From assembly GCA_902796905.1 (NCBI GenBank), contig CADBQU010000007.1, forward strand, positions 1-57,521: a DNA stretch of 57,521 nucleotides. Reading direction: 5' to 3'. The stretch comes from Oscillospiraceae bacterium. Its GTDB lineage: Bacteria > Bacillota > Clostridia > Oscillospirales > Acutalibacteraceae. A program made the translations under genes and the position numbers. The notes below the pieces were generated by a model. That model saw only the letters and a program-made list of their open reading frames with translations, ran no database searches and was not told the DNA's origin. The number at the start of each line of letters is the position of its first letter. Within the stretch, counting starts at the first letter, position 1. Shown piece after piece: positions 42,909 through 52,709 of the stretch.

Positions 42909-42937
42909 TTGACTTTTGTAGAATTAAATGCTATAAT
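42909..42937 (+). promoter_or_regulatory. Sigma-A promoter of the abrB-like gene
   Basis: TTGACT (42909-42914), 17 bases, TATAAT (42932-42937); the transcript would begin about 25 bases before the start codon, inside O3. Confidence 0.85.
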
Positions 42938-42951
42938 GTTAAAAAATAACA
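42937..42951. promoter_or_regulatory. Operator-like inverted repeat O3
   Basis: TGTTA-A5-TAACA immediately follows the -10 box of the abrB-like promoter, the place where a repressor would block initiation. This suggests autoregulation, but the binding protein is not shown. Confidence 0.5.
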
Positions 42952-42968
42952 AATGGAGGTAAAGGAAA

Positions 42969-43214
42969 ATGAAACTTACCGGTATGGAAAGGCCCGTAGA
43001 TGTATTGGGAAGAGTAGTAATTCCAAGAGAAATAAGAAAACGTTTGCAGATAGAAGACGGTAAAGACAGTTTTGATATCTTTTTTGAAGATGATTCTATT
43101 ATTTTAAGGAAACATCAGGAAAAATGTTCTTTGTGCGGTAACGAAGGCGAATTGGTGGACTATAAAGGCAGAATGATTTGCCGTAACTGCATAGAAGATT
43201 TAAAAAATTTATAA
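42969..43214 (+). CDS. AbrB/SpoVT-family regulator with zinc-ribbon tail
   Basis: An 81-residue transition-state type regulator. The AbrB swapped-hairpin DNA-binding domain fills residues 1-50 (MERPVDVLGRVVIPREIRKRLQ). The tail has two CxxC pairs (C53, C56, C71, C74) separated by 14 residues, a small zinc ribbon found in Clostridial members and absent from Bacillus AbrB. Strong GGAGG site, consensus promoter and own terminator. It is divergent from serCA, with three shared inverted repeats, so autoregulation and control of serine synthesis are plausible. Exact orthology (AbrB, Abh or SpoVT) cannot be decided here. Confidence 0.9.
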   Translation: MKLTGMERPVDVLGRVVIPREIRKRLQIEDGKDSFDIFFEDDSIILRKHQEKCSLCGNEGELVDYKGRMICRNCIEDLKNL

Positions 43215-43230
43215 AAAAATAAGAATAAAA

Positions 43231-43270
43231 AACAAGCGTTTACCGAAATAGTGTAAACGCTTGTTTTTTT
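43231..43270 (+). terminator. Terminator of the abrB-like gene
   Basis: AACAAGCGTTTAC pairs with GTAAACGCTTGTT and is followed by seven T. Confidence 0.93.
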
Positions 43271-43367
43271 ATGCCGAAAAAACCGGTATATACTGATTTT
43301 TAAATTTGGTTTAAACAATAAAATAAAGGTATACGAAGCCTATAAACTAAAACCGTTTCTTTAAAAA

Positions 43368-43393
43368 AGCATTGTACCCTAATTGCATTGTTT
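43368..43393 (-). repeat. Repeat family R, copy D (short remnant)
   Basis: On the minus strand this reads AAACAATGCAATTAGGGTAC then AATGCT, matching the edge of the copy at 57415 (complement) with about 22 of 26 identities. The birA stop codon TAG (43379-43381) lies inside it. Confidence 0.6.
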
Positions 43394-44158
43394 AACCGAA
43401 ACATCAGCCGAATTCAATTTAATTATTTCTCCGTTTTTATTTACTATTAAATTTGAATTTTCGTCTATATCCAAAGCAACTGCGGAGAATGTATCGTTTA
43501 AAGTTTTAACGATTACCGGTTTATTTATTAAAATTGATTTTTCTTTGTACTCCTTTAAAAAGTCGGTGTTGGGCAAATTATTGTAAAGCTTAAAAAAGTT
43601 GTTTACTATATGCGCAGCAAGCCTTCCTTTTTGTTTTTTTGAGCATTTTCCGTTAAATAAAGCCCCGGCGGTATTTTCTATGTCTTTAGGGAAACCGTTT
43701 TTCGGTGCAGTTAAATTTATTCCTATTCCCACAACAGAATAATCTTCCAAATCCGTACTTTCAAAATTAACGGAAGATTCGCACAAAATACCGCAAATTT
43801 TTTTGTTGTTATAATAAATATCGTTTACCCATTTTATATATGTATTAATATCAAAAACATATTTTATTGCATTAACGGTTGCCACTGCGGCAAGCTGGGT
43901 TAAAATTTGCATTTCCATAATATTTTTTTGCGGATGCAGTAAAATACTTAAATAAAGTCCGCCTTTAGGGGAATAAAAGCTGCGGTTTAATTTGCCTCTG
44001 CCGTTTTTTTGGCGCAAAGCAACAAAAACAGCGTTATTAAAACAGGCATTGTTTTCTTTTGCCAAATCATTTGTAGAAGAAACGCACCTGTATGCTTTTA
44101 AATCTACCTGATATTTAATTCTGTTTTTAATTATATGTTTAAAAGTTTTAAAAATCAT
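43379..44158 (-). CDS. birA: Biotin--[acetyl-CoA-carboxylase] ligase
   Basis: Attaches biotin to carboxyl carrier domains through biotinyl-AMP. The 259 residues contain the catalytic domain: RCVSSTNDLAKE, GRGKLNRSF (53-61, the family's GRGRxGR loop with K and N changes), GGLYLSILL, KWVNDIYYNNKKICGIL (109-125) and VGIGINL, plus a small C-terminal domain. The N-terminal helix-turn-helix of E. coli BirA is absent, so it is not a repressor. No biotin-dependent enzyme is nearby. The last four codons and the stop lie within repeat copy D. Confidence 0.9.
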   Translation of the reverse strand: MIFKTFKHIIKNRIKYQVDLKAYRCVSSTNDLAKENNACFNNAVFVALRQKNGRGKLNRSFYSPKGGLYLSILLHPQKNIMEMQILTQLAAVATVNAIKYVFDINTYIKWVNDIYYNNKKICGILCESSVNFESTDLEDYSVVGIGINLTAPKNGFPKDIENTAGALFNGKCSKKQKGRLAAHIVNNFFKLYNNLPNTDFLKEYKEKSILINKPVIVKTLNDTFSAVALDIDENSNLIVNKNGEIIKLNSADVSVKQCN

Positions 44159-44278
44159 AAGCTATACAAATATATAAAACGGAAAAATTCCGATTATAAA
44201 ATCTCCTTTTAATTTGTATGCGGCACATATTAACAAATATTAATAATAAAACAAACAGTAAATTAAATTTGTTGTTTT

Positions 44279-44356
44279 GCGGTTTTTAAATGGTTTAAAA
44301 CCATTTAAACGGCGAGTTCGCCGTTTAATCAAACCAAAGGTTTGATTAAAAACCGC
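44279..44356. repeat. Cloverleaf element E9
   Basis: The outer stem is GCGGTTTTT/AAAAACCGC (end pairs shared with arms). Arms are TAAATGGTT (loop TAA), AACGGCGA (loop GT) and TAATCAAACC (loop AAA). It lies between birA and fba. Confidence 0.9.
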
Positions 44357-44373
44357 CGTAAATATAATAAATA

Positions 44374-44404
44374 AAGCGACCGAAAAAATATATTTCGGCC
44401 GCTT
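44374..44404 (-). terminator. Probable terminator of fba
   Basis: AAGCG-CCGAAA pairs with TTTCGG-CGCTT around AAATATA. Only an interrupted T run follows on the minus strand. It lies about 50 bases after the fba stop. Confidence 0.55.
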
Positions 44405-44451
44405 AAAATCAGCTAAAAATCAGCTTTTGTTTTTGGTTGTTATTGATTAAA

Positions 44452-45387
44452 TTATGCTTTGCCTTCGCAGCCTAAAACATCTTTAATTTTATGTTCAACC
44501 ATACCTTTAATTGCTGCTCTGCCGTCGCCTAAGTATTGTCTGGGGTCAAAATGATCGGGATGCTCTGCAAAGTGTTTTCTTATAGCGCCGGTCATAGCCA
44601 AACGAAGGTCGGAATCTATGTTTATTTTGCAAACTGCCATTGTTGCGGCTTTTCTTAACATTTCTTCGGGAATACCTATAGCGTCGGGCATTTTTCCGCC
44701 GTAAGTGTTAATCATTTCAACAAATTCCGGTACAACTGAAGAAGCGCCGTGTAAAACTATCGGGAAGTTAGGTAAACGTTTGGAAACTTCCTCTAATATG
44801 TCAAATCTTAACTGAGGTTTTTGACCGGGTTTAAATTTGTATGCGCCGTGGCTGGTGCCTATTGCAATAGCCAAGCTGTCTACGCCGGTTCTTGTAACAA
44901 AGTCGTAAACCTGATCGGGGTTGGTAAAGTTTGCATCTTCCGCCGAAACATTAACTTCGTCTTCAATACCTGCAAGCTGACCCAATTCGCCTTCAACCGT
45001 TACGTTAAATTGATGAGCATAGTCTACAACTTTTTTGGTTAAAGCTACGTTTTCTTCGTAATCTAAATGAGAACCGTCAATCATAACGGAAGTAAATCCG
45101 CCGTCGATACAGGATTTACATAATTCAAAACTGTTTCCGTGGTCTAAATGTAAAACTATAGGTAAGCCGGTTTCTTCAACCGCAGCTTCTACCAATTTTA
45201 CCAAATAGGTATGGTTGGCGTATTTTCTGGCGCCTGCCGAAACCTGTAAAATTAAAGGAGCGTTTAAATCTTTGGCTGCTTCTGTAATACCTTGGATAAT
45301 TTCCATATTGTTAACATTAAAAGCTCCTATTGCATATCCGCCCTCATAGGCTTTTTTAAACATTTCTCTAGTATTTACTAATGGCAT
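44452..45387 (-). CDS. fba: Fructose-bisphosphate aldolase, class II
   Basis: A zinc-dependent glycolytic aldolase splitting fructose 1,6-bisphosphate. 311 residues. Class II marks are LQVSAGARKYA, the zinc-binding PIVLHLDHGNSFE, SVMIDGSHLDYEENV, VEGELGQLAGIEDEVNV, LAIAIGTSHGAYKF and LHGASSVVPE. GGAGG site 7 bases upstream of the ATG. Monocistronic; codon use and strong ribosome binding site fit high expression. Confidence 0.96.
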   Translation of the reverse strand: MPLVNTREMFKKAYEGGYAIGAFNVNNMEIIQGITEAAKDLNAPLILQVSAGARKYANHTYLVKLVEAAVEETGLPIVLHLDHGNSFELCKSCIDGGFTSVMIDGSHLDYEENVALTKKVVDYAHQFNVTVEGELGQLAGIEDEVNVSAEDANFTNPDQVYDFVTRTGVDSLAIAIGTSHGAYKFKPGQKPQLRFDILEEVSKRLPNFPIVLHGASSVVPEFVEMINTYGGKMPDAIGIPEEMLRKAATMAVCKINIDSDLRLAMTGAIRKHFAEHPDHFDPRQYLGDGRAAIKGMVEHKIKDVLGCEGKA

Positions 45388-45539
45388 TTTAATTCCTCCA
45401 ATTTATTAGTAATTTTATTATACAACAAAAAAAACAAAAAATAAAGTATTATTTAAAAATATATTTATATTTTTATATTTTATTTGTTTTTTATTTTTGC
45501 AAAAAATTCAGGTATCTTATTTAAAAACATTTTAGTGTT

Positions 45540-45571
45540 AAAGGACTTATTTTTAATAAAATAAGTCCTTT
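45540..45571. promoter_or_regulatory. Perfect hairpin in the fba/ribokinase divergent gap
   Basis: AAAGGACTTATTTT pairs with AAAATAAGTCCTTT around a 4-base loop, 65 bases before the ribokinase-AraC start. It is not followed by a clean T run. It could be an operator for the AraC-type domain encoded next door or a leader hairpin. Confidence 0.4.
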
Positions 45572-45636
45572 AATTATTGTTTTTATTATGATAATATTAA
45601 AATCAGTACGGTGTAAGTAAAGAGGTAAAAGTAAAT

Positions 45637-46875
45637 ATGAAAATATTAAATATCGGTTCTTGCAATATAGATTATGTATACAGTTTAAATCATATAGTAA
45701 CAGGCGGCGAAACAGAGAAAAGCAAAAGGCTTGATATTTTTCCGGGCGGAAAAGGTCTTAATCAATCGGTTGCGGCGGCTCGCGCGGGGGCAAAAGTTTA
45801 CCATGCGGCAATAGTGGGAAGCGACGGAGATTTTCTTTTAAAAACGCTTAAAGAAAACGGAGTGGATATATCTTTAACCGAAAAGGTCAAAGATAAAAAC
45901 GGTCATGCCGTAATTCAGGTAAATTCCGAAGGGGAAAATGCAATTATAGTTTATCCCGGTACCAACCACGGTATAACCAAAGAATATATCGACAAAATTC
46001 TTTTAAATTTTAACGCCGGAGATTTGCTGGTTTTGCAAAATGAAGTAAACGAATTGGAATATATAGTTCATAAAGCTTATAAGCAAAAATTAAAAGTTAT
46101 ACTTAACCCTTCGCCTATATGTGAAAATCTTTATAACATTAAGCTTTCGGAAATTGCTTATTTAATCATGAATGAAAACGAAGCAAAAAAGCTTCTTAAA
46201 GGCAACAGCATAGCAGATTGTTTACAAAAAGCAAAAAAAGAATTACCCGATACTGCCATTGTTATAACATTGGGCAAAAAAGGCGCCGTTTATATTGATA
46301 ACAAAAAACAGGTTTATCAAAATGCTTTTGCGGTTAAAACGATAGATACTACCGCCGCGGGAGATACTTTTACGGGATATTTTGTTGCGGGGTTGTTTTG
46401 CCGTAAGCCTATAAAAGAAATTTTAAAACAAGCTTCGGCTGCCGCGGCAATTGCCGTGTCTAAATCGGGAGCGTCTTCTTCAATTCCAGCAATGGAAGAA
46501 GTTTTGAGTTTAATGCCGCAAATGGAGGAATGTAAAAATAATTATGATATAAAAAGCGCCGAACAGTTAAAAGTAATAACGGATTTTATAAACGAAAATT
46601 TAAAGCAAGCATCTTTAAAACAGTTGGCGCAAAAATTAAATTATTCTTACAATTCCGCCGGTGTTTTGGTAAAGCGCATTACGGGTAAATCTTTTACGGA
46701 ATATTTGCAAACCAAAAGATTGGAAAAAGCCTTGTTTTTGTTAAAGGAAACCTCTTTGCCGGTGCTTGAAATTTCAAATTCCGTGGGATATGAAAACAAC
46801 AGCTTTTTTTGCCGAAAGTTTAAAGAAAAGTACAACATTACCCCAAAACAATACCGCTTGCGGCACAAGGCTTAA
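45637..46875 (+). CDS. Ribokinase-like sugar kinase fused to AraC-type DNA-binding domain
   Basis: A 412-residue fusion in one uninterrupted frame. Residues 1-293 are a PfkB/ribokinase domain: GGKGLNQSVAAARAGA (38-53), LNPSP and NENEAKKLL motifs, and the catalytic DTTAAGDTFTGYF (237-249; base D243). Residues 305-410 are a complete AraC-family double helix-turn-helix: LKQLAQKLNYSYNSAGVLVKRITGKSF then ISNSVGYENNSFFCRKFKEKYNITPKQYR. The kinase would phosphorylate ribose or a related sugar; the DNA-binding part may make it a sugar-responsive regulator. AGAGGT before the ATG. No sugar transporter is beside it. Followed by repeat copy A and E10. Confidence 0.9.
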   Translation: MKILNIGSCNIDYVYSLNHIVTGGETEKSKRLDIFPGGKGLNQSVAAARAGAKVYHAAIVGSDGDFLLKTLKENGVDISLTEKVKDKNGHAVIQVNSEGENAIIVYPGTNHGITKEYIDKILLNFNAGDLLVLQNEVNELEYIVHKAYKQKLKVILNPSPICENLYNIKLSEIAYLIMNENEAKKLLKGNSIADCLQKAKKELPDTAIVITLGKKGAVYIDNKKQVYQNAFAVKTIDTTAAGDTFTGYFVAGLFCRKPIKEILKQASAAAAIAVSKSGASSSIPAMEEVLSLMPQMEECKNNYDIKSAEQLKVITDFINENLKQASLKQLAQKLNYSYNSAGVLVKRITGKSFTEYLQTKRLEKALFLLKETSLPVLEISNSVGYENNSFFCRKFKEKYNITPKQYRLRHKA

Positions 46876-46897
46876 AAATTTTTTAAAAGTAAAATTT

Positions 46898-47004
46898 TAG
46901 ACAAAGCAATCAGGGTACAACAGTTCCTGAAAGGGAATATGTTCCCGTTTAGTTTGTCGCATTACTTGTAATACGTCAGTATTACTGCGTTCTTTTACTT
47001 CCAA
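46898..47004 (+). repeat. Repeat family R, copy A (full length)
   Basis: About 105 bp from TAGACAAAGCAATCAGGG onward. It contains two hairpins: GGGAA-TATG-TTCCC and GTAATAC-GTCA-GTATTAC. It aligns without gaps to the copy at 57415, with roughly 70% identity by eye. It begins 22 bases after the kinase-AraC stop. A 76-codon open frame on the other strand runs through it and E10 and is not a gene I would call. Confidence 0.8.
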
Positions 47005-47060
47005 AACAAAACACCGTAGCTTATTGCATTTGTAAAAAGGCTGCGGTTTTTTGTTTTTAA

Positions 47061-47155
47061 GGCAACGAGCCAAAGCCCAAAGCCAAAAGGCTTTGGGCTT
47101 TGGCAAAAGCTGTGGCTTTTGCCCCAAAACAATTTTTGTTTTGGGGCTCGTTGCC
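47061..47155. repeat. Cloverleaf element E10
   Basis: The outer stem is GGCAACGAGCC/GGCTCGTTGCC (11 bp). Arms are AAAGCCCAAAGCC (loop AAAA), GGCAAAAGC (loop TGTG) and CCAAAACAA (loop TTT). With repeat A it fills most of the 399-base gap before uvrB; a TATAAT at 47209 is a likely uvrB -10. Confidence 0.93.
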
Positions 47156-47274
47156 GCAATGCAATATAAACCTTTTATATAAGCCTTTTATTTTTAAAAA
47201 ATATTTGGTATAATAAAAATAAGAATTTTAAGTGTTTTAATTTTAATTTAAATTAATTCAAAACGGAGTAAAAT

Positions 47275-49236
47275 ATGGATAAATTCATTTTACATTCAAA
47301 ATATAAACCCACCGGCGACCAGCCGGAGGCCATTGAAAAATTAACCGACGGAATAAAAAAAGGTTTAAAAGAACAGGTGCTTTTGGGCGTAACGGGTTCG
47401 GGCAAAACTTTTACTATGGCAAATATTATTGAAAAGGTAAATAAACCGACGTTGGTTTTAGCCCACAATAAAACCCTTGCCGCACAGCTTTGCAGTGAGT
47501 TTAGAGAATTTTTCCCCGAAAACGCGGTGGAATATTTTGTTTCTTATTATGATTATTATCAGCCGGAAGCATATATACCGGGCTCCGATACTTATATAGA
47601 AAAAGATTCTGCAATAAATGATGAAATAGATAAATTAAGGCACAGCGCAACATGTTCTTTAAGCGAGAGAAAAGATGTTATTATTGTGGCGTCCGTTTCC
47701 TGTATATACAGTTTGGGCAACCCTATAGATTACCGCAATATGATTATTTCTTTGCGGCCGGGTATGGAGATGAAAAGAGAACATCTTTTAAAAAGACTGG
47801 TGGATTTGCAGTACGAAAGAAACGATTTGAATTTTATACGAAATAAGTTTAGAGTAAGAGGCGATACGGTAGAGGTTTTTCCGGCTTATTCCCACGATAC
47901 GGCTATAAGAATTGAATTTTTCGGGGACGAAATAGACAGGATTTCGGAAATTAACGTTTTAACGGGCGAACTTAAGGGATTATTGGGTCATGCTCCCATT
48001 TACCCTGCTTCGCACTATATAGTACCGCCGGACGAAATGGAAACGGCGCTTAAAAATATAGAAAACGAAATGGAAGAAAGAGTTAAATTTTTTAACGAAA
48101 ACGGTAAGCTTATAGAGGCGCAGAGAATAAGACAAAGAACCGAATACGACATTGAAATGTTAAGGGAAATAGGAACCTGTAAGGGAGTAGAAAATTATTC
48201 CAGAGTTTTATCGGGCAGAAAACCCGGAAGTATTCCTTTTACTTTAATAGACTATTTTCCCAAAGATTTTTTATTGTTTGTGGATGAAAGCCATGTTACC
48301 ATTCCACAGGTAAGGGGAATGTACGGCGGAGACCGCGCAAGAAAAGAAAATTTGGTTGATTACGGTTTTCGTTTGCCTTCGGCTTTTGATAACCGTCCGC
48401 TTAAATTTGAAGAATTTTATAAAAAATTAAATCAAACTATATTTGTTTCGGCTACACCGGGAGAATTTGAAAGAGAAAAGGCGGCGGCAATTGCGGAACA
48501 GGTTATAAGACCCACGGGACTTTTAGACCCGAAAATTACCGTAAAACCGGTTGAAGGACAAATTGACGATCTTATAAGCCAAATAAATATAAGAGCCGAT
48601 AAAAACGAACGGGTCTTGGTTACTACGCTTACTAAAAAACAAGCCGAAAGTTTAACGGAATATATGGAAAACGCCGGTATTAAAGTAAGATATATGCATT
48701 ACGATATCGATACCATAGAAAGAATGGAAATTATAAGAGATTTAAGGCTTAAAGAGTTTGATGTTTTGGTGGGAATAAACCTTTTAAGAGAAGGGTTGGA
48801 TATACCGGAAGTATCGTTAGTGGCTATTTTGGACGCCGATAAGGAAGGCTTTTTAAGAAGCGAAACTTCGCTTATTCAAACCATAGGCAGAGCGGCAAGA
48901 AACGCAAACGGAGAAGTTATAATGTATGCCGATACCGTAACGCCTTCTATGGAAAGGGCTATTAAGGAAACATTAAGAAGAAGAAGCATACAGGAAAAGT
49001 ATAATAAAGAACACAATATAGTTCCAAAAACAATTGTAAAAGATGTTAGAGAAATTATAGAATTAACGCCTAAAGAAAAGCTTACTTCTAAGGGCAACAA
49101 AAAAGTGAAGCTAACGGCAAAAGAAAGAGAAAAGCTTATTGTAAAGCTTACCGCCGAAATGAAGACCGCCGCAAAGATGCTTGAATTTGAACACGCGGCG
49201 TTTTTAAGGGATAAAATAGCGGAGCTTAAAAAATAA
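47275..49236 (+). CDS. uvrB: Excinuclease ABC subunit B
   Basis: The damage-verifying helicase-like subunit of nucleotide excision repair. 653 residues. Walker A GVTGSGKT (38-45), the beta-hairpin [21 protein letters not shown] that probes DNA, helicase motif [18 protein letters not shown], the QTIGRAARN motif VI, and a C-terminal UVR motif ([19 protein letters not shown]) that contacts UvrC. ACGGAGT before the ATG. UvrA follows on the same strand after 302 bases. No LexA box was recognised. Confidence 0.97.
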   Translation: MDKFILHSKYKPTGDQPEAIEKLTDGIKKGLKEQVLLGVTGSGKTFTMANIIEKVNKPTLVLAHNKTLAAQLCSEFREFFPENAVEYFVSYYDYYQPEAYIPGSDTYIEKDSAINDEIDKLRHSATCSLSERKDVIIVASVSCIYSLGNPIDYRNMIISLRPGMEMKREHLLKRLVDLQYERNDLNFIRNKFRVRGDTVEVFPAYSHDTAIRIEFFGDEIDRISEINVLTGELKGLLGHAPIYPASHYIVPPDEMETALKNIENEMEERVKFFNENGKLIEAQRIRQRTEYDIEMLREIGTCKGVENYSRVLSGRKPGSIPFTLIDYFPKDFLLFVDESHVTIPQVRGMYGGDRARKENLVDYGFRLPSAFDNRPLKFEEFYKKLNQTIFVSATPGEFEREKAAAIAEQVIRPTGLLDPKITVKPVEGQIDDLISQINIRADKNERVLVTTLTKKQAESLTEYMENAGIKVRYMHYDIDTIERMEIIRDLRLKEFDVLVGINLLREGLDIPEVSLVAILDADKEGFLRSETSLIQTIGRAARNANGEVIMYADTVTPSMERAIKETLRRRSIQEKYNKEHNIVPKTIVKDVREIIELTPKEKLTSKGNKKVKLTAKEREKLIVKLTAEMKTAAKMLEFEHAAFLRDKIAELKK

Positions 49237-49538
49237 AGGCTGAAGGCTTTGCTTAGGCAAGCGAGAATTTTATATTTACATTTAAATTAAAATAAAGTAA
49301 AATAATTTGTGTAAAATATAATATAAGTTACATATTTATAAATTTTATGCTTTTTTATACTTTGCGTTTTGTATTTTGGATTTTTATACTTTGGATTAAA
49401 AAGTTGTTTTATAATTTTAAAAATTATATATTTTTATATATTTATTTGATGATTATATTCAGATGATTATATTCATTTGATATTTTAGATTTTTAAAAAT
49501 TTAAAGGAAAATTAAATTTACGGGTGGACGGCGAATAA
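49237..49538 (+). other. AT-rich gap between uvrB and uvrA
   Basis: No gene. It begins with TAGGCAAGCGAGAAT (49254-49268), shared with the element at 20803-20930, and contains a tandem duplication of GATGATTATATTCA (49448-49461 and 49462-49475). The rest is AT-rich with no structure I can name; a separate uvrA promoter is possible. Confidence 0.6.
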
Positions 49539-52376
49539 ATGGCAAACGATAAAATAATTATAAAAGGCGCCAGAGAGCACAATTTAAAAAATATAGATAT
49601 TACAATACCCAGGGATAAACTTGTTGTATTTACGGGTCTTTCGGGAAGCGGTAAATCTTCGTTGGCTTTTGATACGATTTACGCCGAAGGGCAAAGGCGT
49701 TATATGGAAAGCCTTTCTTCTTACGCCCGTCAGTTTTTGGGACAAATGGAAAAACCGGCTGTGGACAGCATAGACGGTTTAAGTCCGGCTATATCCATAG
49801 ACCAAAAAACAACCTCTAAAAATCCGCGTTCCACCGTTGGAACCATTACGGAAATTTACGATTATTTAAGGCTGTTATATGCAAGAATAGGCGTTCCGCA
49901 CTGTCCTGTTTGCGGCAGAGTTATAAAAAAGCAAACCACCGATCAAGTGGTGGATAAAATTATGCATTTTGAAAACGGTACGCGTTTTCAAATTTTATCT
50001 CCCATAGCAAGAGGTAAAAAGGGTGAATTTCAAAAAGAACTTGAAAAGATAAAAAAATCGGGATACGCAAGAGTAAGAATAGACGGAATTATATACGACC
50101 TTTCCGAAACCATAAAATTGGAAAAAAACATTAAACACAATATAGAAGTTGTTGTGGACCGATTGATTATGAAACCCGAAATTAAAGCAAGGGTTACCGA
50201 CAGTGTAGAAACCGCGGCAGGTCTTTCAAAAGGCTTAATAACGGTTTTAAAGGGCGAAGAAACCGAAATAGAATTTTCTTTAAACTATGCTTGCCCGGAA
50301 CACAATATAAATATGCCGGAATTAGAACCGCGGCTTTTTTCTTTTAACAATCCGTTCGGAGCCTGTCCTACCTGCAGCGGACTGGGAGAATTTTATAAAA
50401 TAGACGAAAAACTGCTTATACCGGACGAAAGCAAATCTTTAATGGAAGGATGCGTTAAGGCCTTTGGCTGGGGCGGAGGTTGGAACGGCGTAAAATCCAA
50501 AAATTCCATTGCGGGTATGTATTATGACGGTTTGGCGGCAAAATACGGTTTTGACGTTAACGCTCCTTTTTCGGAAATTAAGGGAAAAGCAAGACAAGCT
50601 ATACTTTACGGCACCAACGGCGAAAAAATTAAAATGGTGCGCAAAAGCGATTGGGGCGGCGGAATATACAATGCTCCGTTTGAAGGTTTAATTCCAAATT
50701 TGGAAAGAAGATACAGGGATACCGAAAGCGAATATTCCAAAAAAGAAATAGAGAGTATAATGGTGGCGTGCGAATGTCCCGACTGCAAAGGAAAACGTTT
50801 AAACCCAATAGCCTTAGCTGTAACGGTGGGCGAAAAAAGCATTTACGATATTACGGTTATGAGTATTGACGAAGCCTTTGAATTTTTTGATTCTTTAAAG
50901 CTTTCGGACTACGATTTAATGATAGCAAAGCCCATTATAAAGGAAATAAAATCAAGGCTTAGGTTTTTAACAAATGTAGGCTTGGATTATTTAACGCTTT
51001 CGCGTTCGGCGTCAACGCTTTCGGGCGGAGAAAGCCAAAGAATAAGGCTTGCAACACAAATAGGTTCTTCGCTTACGGGAGTACTTTATATTTTAGACGA
51101 ACCCAGCATAGGACTTCATCAAAGAGATAACGAAAAGCTTTTGGAAACGTTAAAAGAGCTTAGAGATTTAGGCAATACTTTAATTGTGGTGGAACACGAT
51201 GAAGATACTATGAGAGCCGCTGATTATTTGGTGGATATAGGTCCGTTTGCCGGAGTTCACGGAGGAGAAATAGTAGCGGCAGGAACACCTTCGGAGGTAG
51301 CCGAAAATAAAAACTCCGTTACCGGCGACTATCTTTCGGGAAGAAAAATTATTCCGGTACCCAAAAAAATAAGAAAACCGAATAACGGATATATAGAATT
51401 TTTAGGGGCTAAAGAAAACAACCTTAAAAATATAAACGTTAAAATACCGTTGGGCCTTTTTGTGGCTGTAACAGGCGTATCCGGCAGCGGAAAATCTTCG
51501 TTGGTAAACGAAATAATTTATAAACATTTATCGGCTACGTTAATGCGCTCTAAAGAAATACCCGGAAAATTCAAAGGGGCAAAAGGCTTAGAACAAATAG
51601 ATAAGGTAATTAATATAGACCAATCGCCCATAGGCAGAACTCCGCGTTCAAACCCGGCTACTTATACCGGCGTTTTTAACGATATAAGAGAGTTGTTCAG
51701 TTTAACAAAAGACGCAAAAATGAGGGGATATACCCAGGGAAGGTTTTCGTTTAACGTTAAAGGCGGCAGATGTGAAGCCTGCGAGGGAGACGGTATTAAA
51801 AAAATAGAGATGCACTTTTTGCCGGACATTTACGTTCCGTGCGAAGTATGCGAAGGCAAGCGCTATAACCGCGAAACTTTGGAAGTAAAGTACAAGGATA
51901 AAAATATTTACGATGTTTTGGAAATGACAGCCGAAGAAGCCGCTGAATTTTTCAAATCGGTACCTAAAATTTATAAAAAGCTTAAAACATTGTGCGATGT
52001 AGGTTTGGGATATATTAAAATAGGCCAAAGCAGTACAACGCTTTCGGGGGGAGAAGCCCAAAGGGTTAAGCTTGCTACCGAACTTGCAAGAAGGGGCACC
52101 GGTAAAACAGTATATATTTTAGACGAACCCACCACCGGTTTACATTCTTACGACGTGCAAAAACTTTTGGAGATTTTGCAGCTTTTAGTCGACAATAAAA
52201 ACACCATAATTGTAATTGAGCATAATTTAGATGTTATTAAGTGCGCCGATTATATTATAGATTTGGGCCCCGAAGGCGGAAACCGCGGAGGAGAAATAGT
52301 GGCTGTAGGCACACCGGAACAAATAGCAAAATGCGAAAAATCTTATACCGGAAAATTTTTAAAATCAAAGCTTTAA
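49539..52376 (+). CDS. uvrA: Excinuclease ABC subunit A
   Basis: The damage-recognition ATPase of nucleotide excision repair. 945 residues with two ABC modules: Walker A GLSGSGKS (33-40) and GVSGSGKSS in the second half; ABC signatures [12 protein letters not shown] and [12 protein letters not shown]; Walker [12 protein letters not shown] and [11 protein letters not shown]. Zinc-binding cysteine groups include CPVCG, CPTCSG and CEACEGDG...CEVCEG. All key residues are present. Start ATG after GGGTGG. Normal length, so a canonical UvrA, not a drug-resistance paralogue. Confidence 0.97.
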   Translation: MANDKIIIKGAREHNLKNIDITIPRDKLVVFTGLSGSGKSSLAFDTIYAEGQRRYMESLSSYARQFLGQMEKPAVDSIDGLSPAISIDQKTTSKNPRSTVGTITEIYDYLRLLYARIGVPHCPVCGRVIKKQTTDQVVDKIMHFENGTRFQILSPIARGKKGEFQKELEKIKKSGYARVRIDGIIYDLSETIKLEKNIKHNIEVVVDRLIMKPEIKARVTDSVETAAGLSKGLITVLKGEETEIEFSLNYACPEHNINMPELEPRLFSFNNPFGACPTCSGLGEFYKIDEKLLIPDESKSLMEGCVKAFGWGGGWNGVKSKNSIAGMYYDGLAAKYGFDVNAPFSEIKGKARQAILYGTNGEKIKMVRKSDWGGGIYNAPFEGLIPNLERRYRDTESEYSKKEIESIMVACECPDCKGKRLNPIALAVTVGEKSIYDITVMSIDEAFEFFDSLKLSDYDLMIAKPIIKEIKSRLRFLTNVGLDYLTLSRSASTLSGGESQRIRLATQIGSSLTGVLYILDEPSIGLHQRDNEKLLETLKELRDLGNTLIVVEHDEDTMRAADYLVDIGPFAGVHGGEIVAAGTPSEVAENKNSVTGDYLSGRKIIPVPKKIRKPNNGYIEFLGAKENNLKNINVKIPLGLFVAVTGVSGSGKSSLVNEIIYKHLSATLMRSKEIPGKFKGAKGLEQIDKVINIDQSPIGRTPRSNPATYTGVFNDIRELFSLTKDAKMRGYTQGRFSFNVKGGRCEACEGDGIKKIEMHFLPDIYVPCEVCEGKRYNRETLEVKYKDKNIYDVLEMTAEEAAEFFKSVPKIYKKLKTLCDVGLGYIKIGQSSTTLSGGEAQRVKLATELARRGTGKTVYILDEPTTGLHSYDVQKLLEILQLLVDNKNTIIVIEHNLDVIKCADYIIDLGPEGGNRGGEIVAVGTPEQIAKCEKSYTGKFLKSKL

Positions 52377-52462
52377 AAAACAAAGGGTTAACAAAGGGTT
52401 TTAAAAACCGAAAGCGAAAAACGGGAAAGCGAAAAAACTGAAAAGGATATAGGATAAAATAA

Positions 52463-52559
52463 CGGCGAAGAGCCTCCAAAAAACATTTTTGTTTTTTGGG
52501 TAAAATTAAAGCCGCGGCTTTAATTTTAAAAAGCCCAAAGGGCTTTTGGCTCGTCGCCG
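52463..52559. repeat. Cloverleaf element E11
   Basis: The outer stem is CGGCGAAGAGCC with GGCTCGTCGCCG (one mismatch). Arms are CCAAAAAACA (loop TTTT), TAAAATTAAAGCC (loop GC) and AAAAGCCC (loop AAA). CTATATAAA follows. The remaining parts of the 333-base gap (52377-52709) are AT-rich leader. Confidence 0.9.
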
Positions 52560-52709
52560 CAGTATTCTATATAAAGAAAGTATATAAAGAGATATATTAA
52601 TATAATATATTTTTGGGCGTTCAGTTAAAAGTTTATTCATTATTTTTTGATAAAAAAATTATAATTATATAGTAAAATCAGTTATAAGACAATAAAAGGT
52701 GGAAAAAGG

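Noticed and set aside
45637..46875. Assembly or frameshift artefact joining two genes
   Set aside because: The frame is continuous, the linker has normal codon use, and there is no internal start or ribosome binding site at the domain border.
46897..47127. 76-codon minus-strand open frame across repeat A and E10
   Set aside because: The frame exists because palindromic and repeat DNA happens to lack stops; copies B and C do not keep it open.
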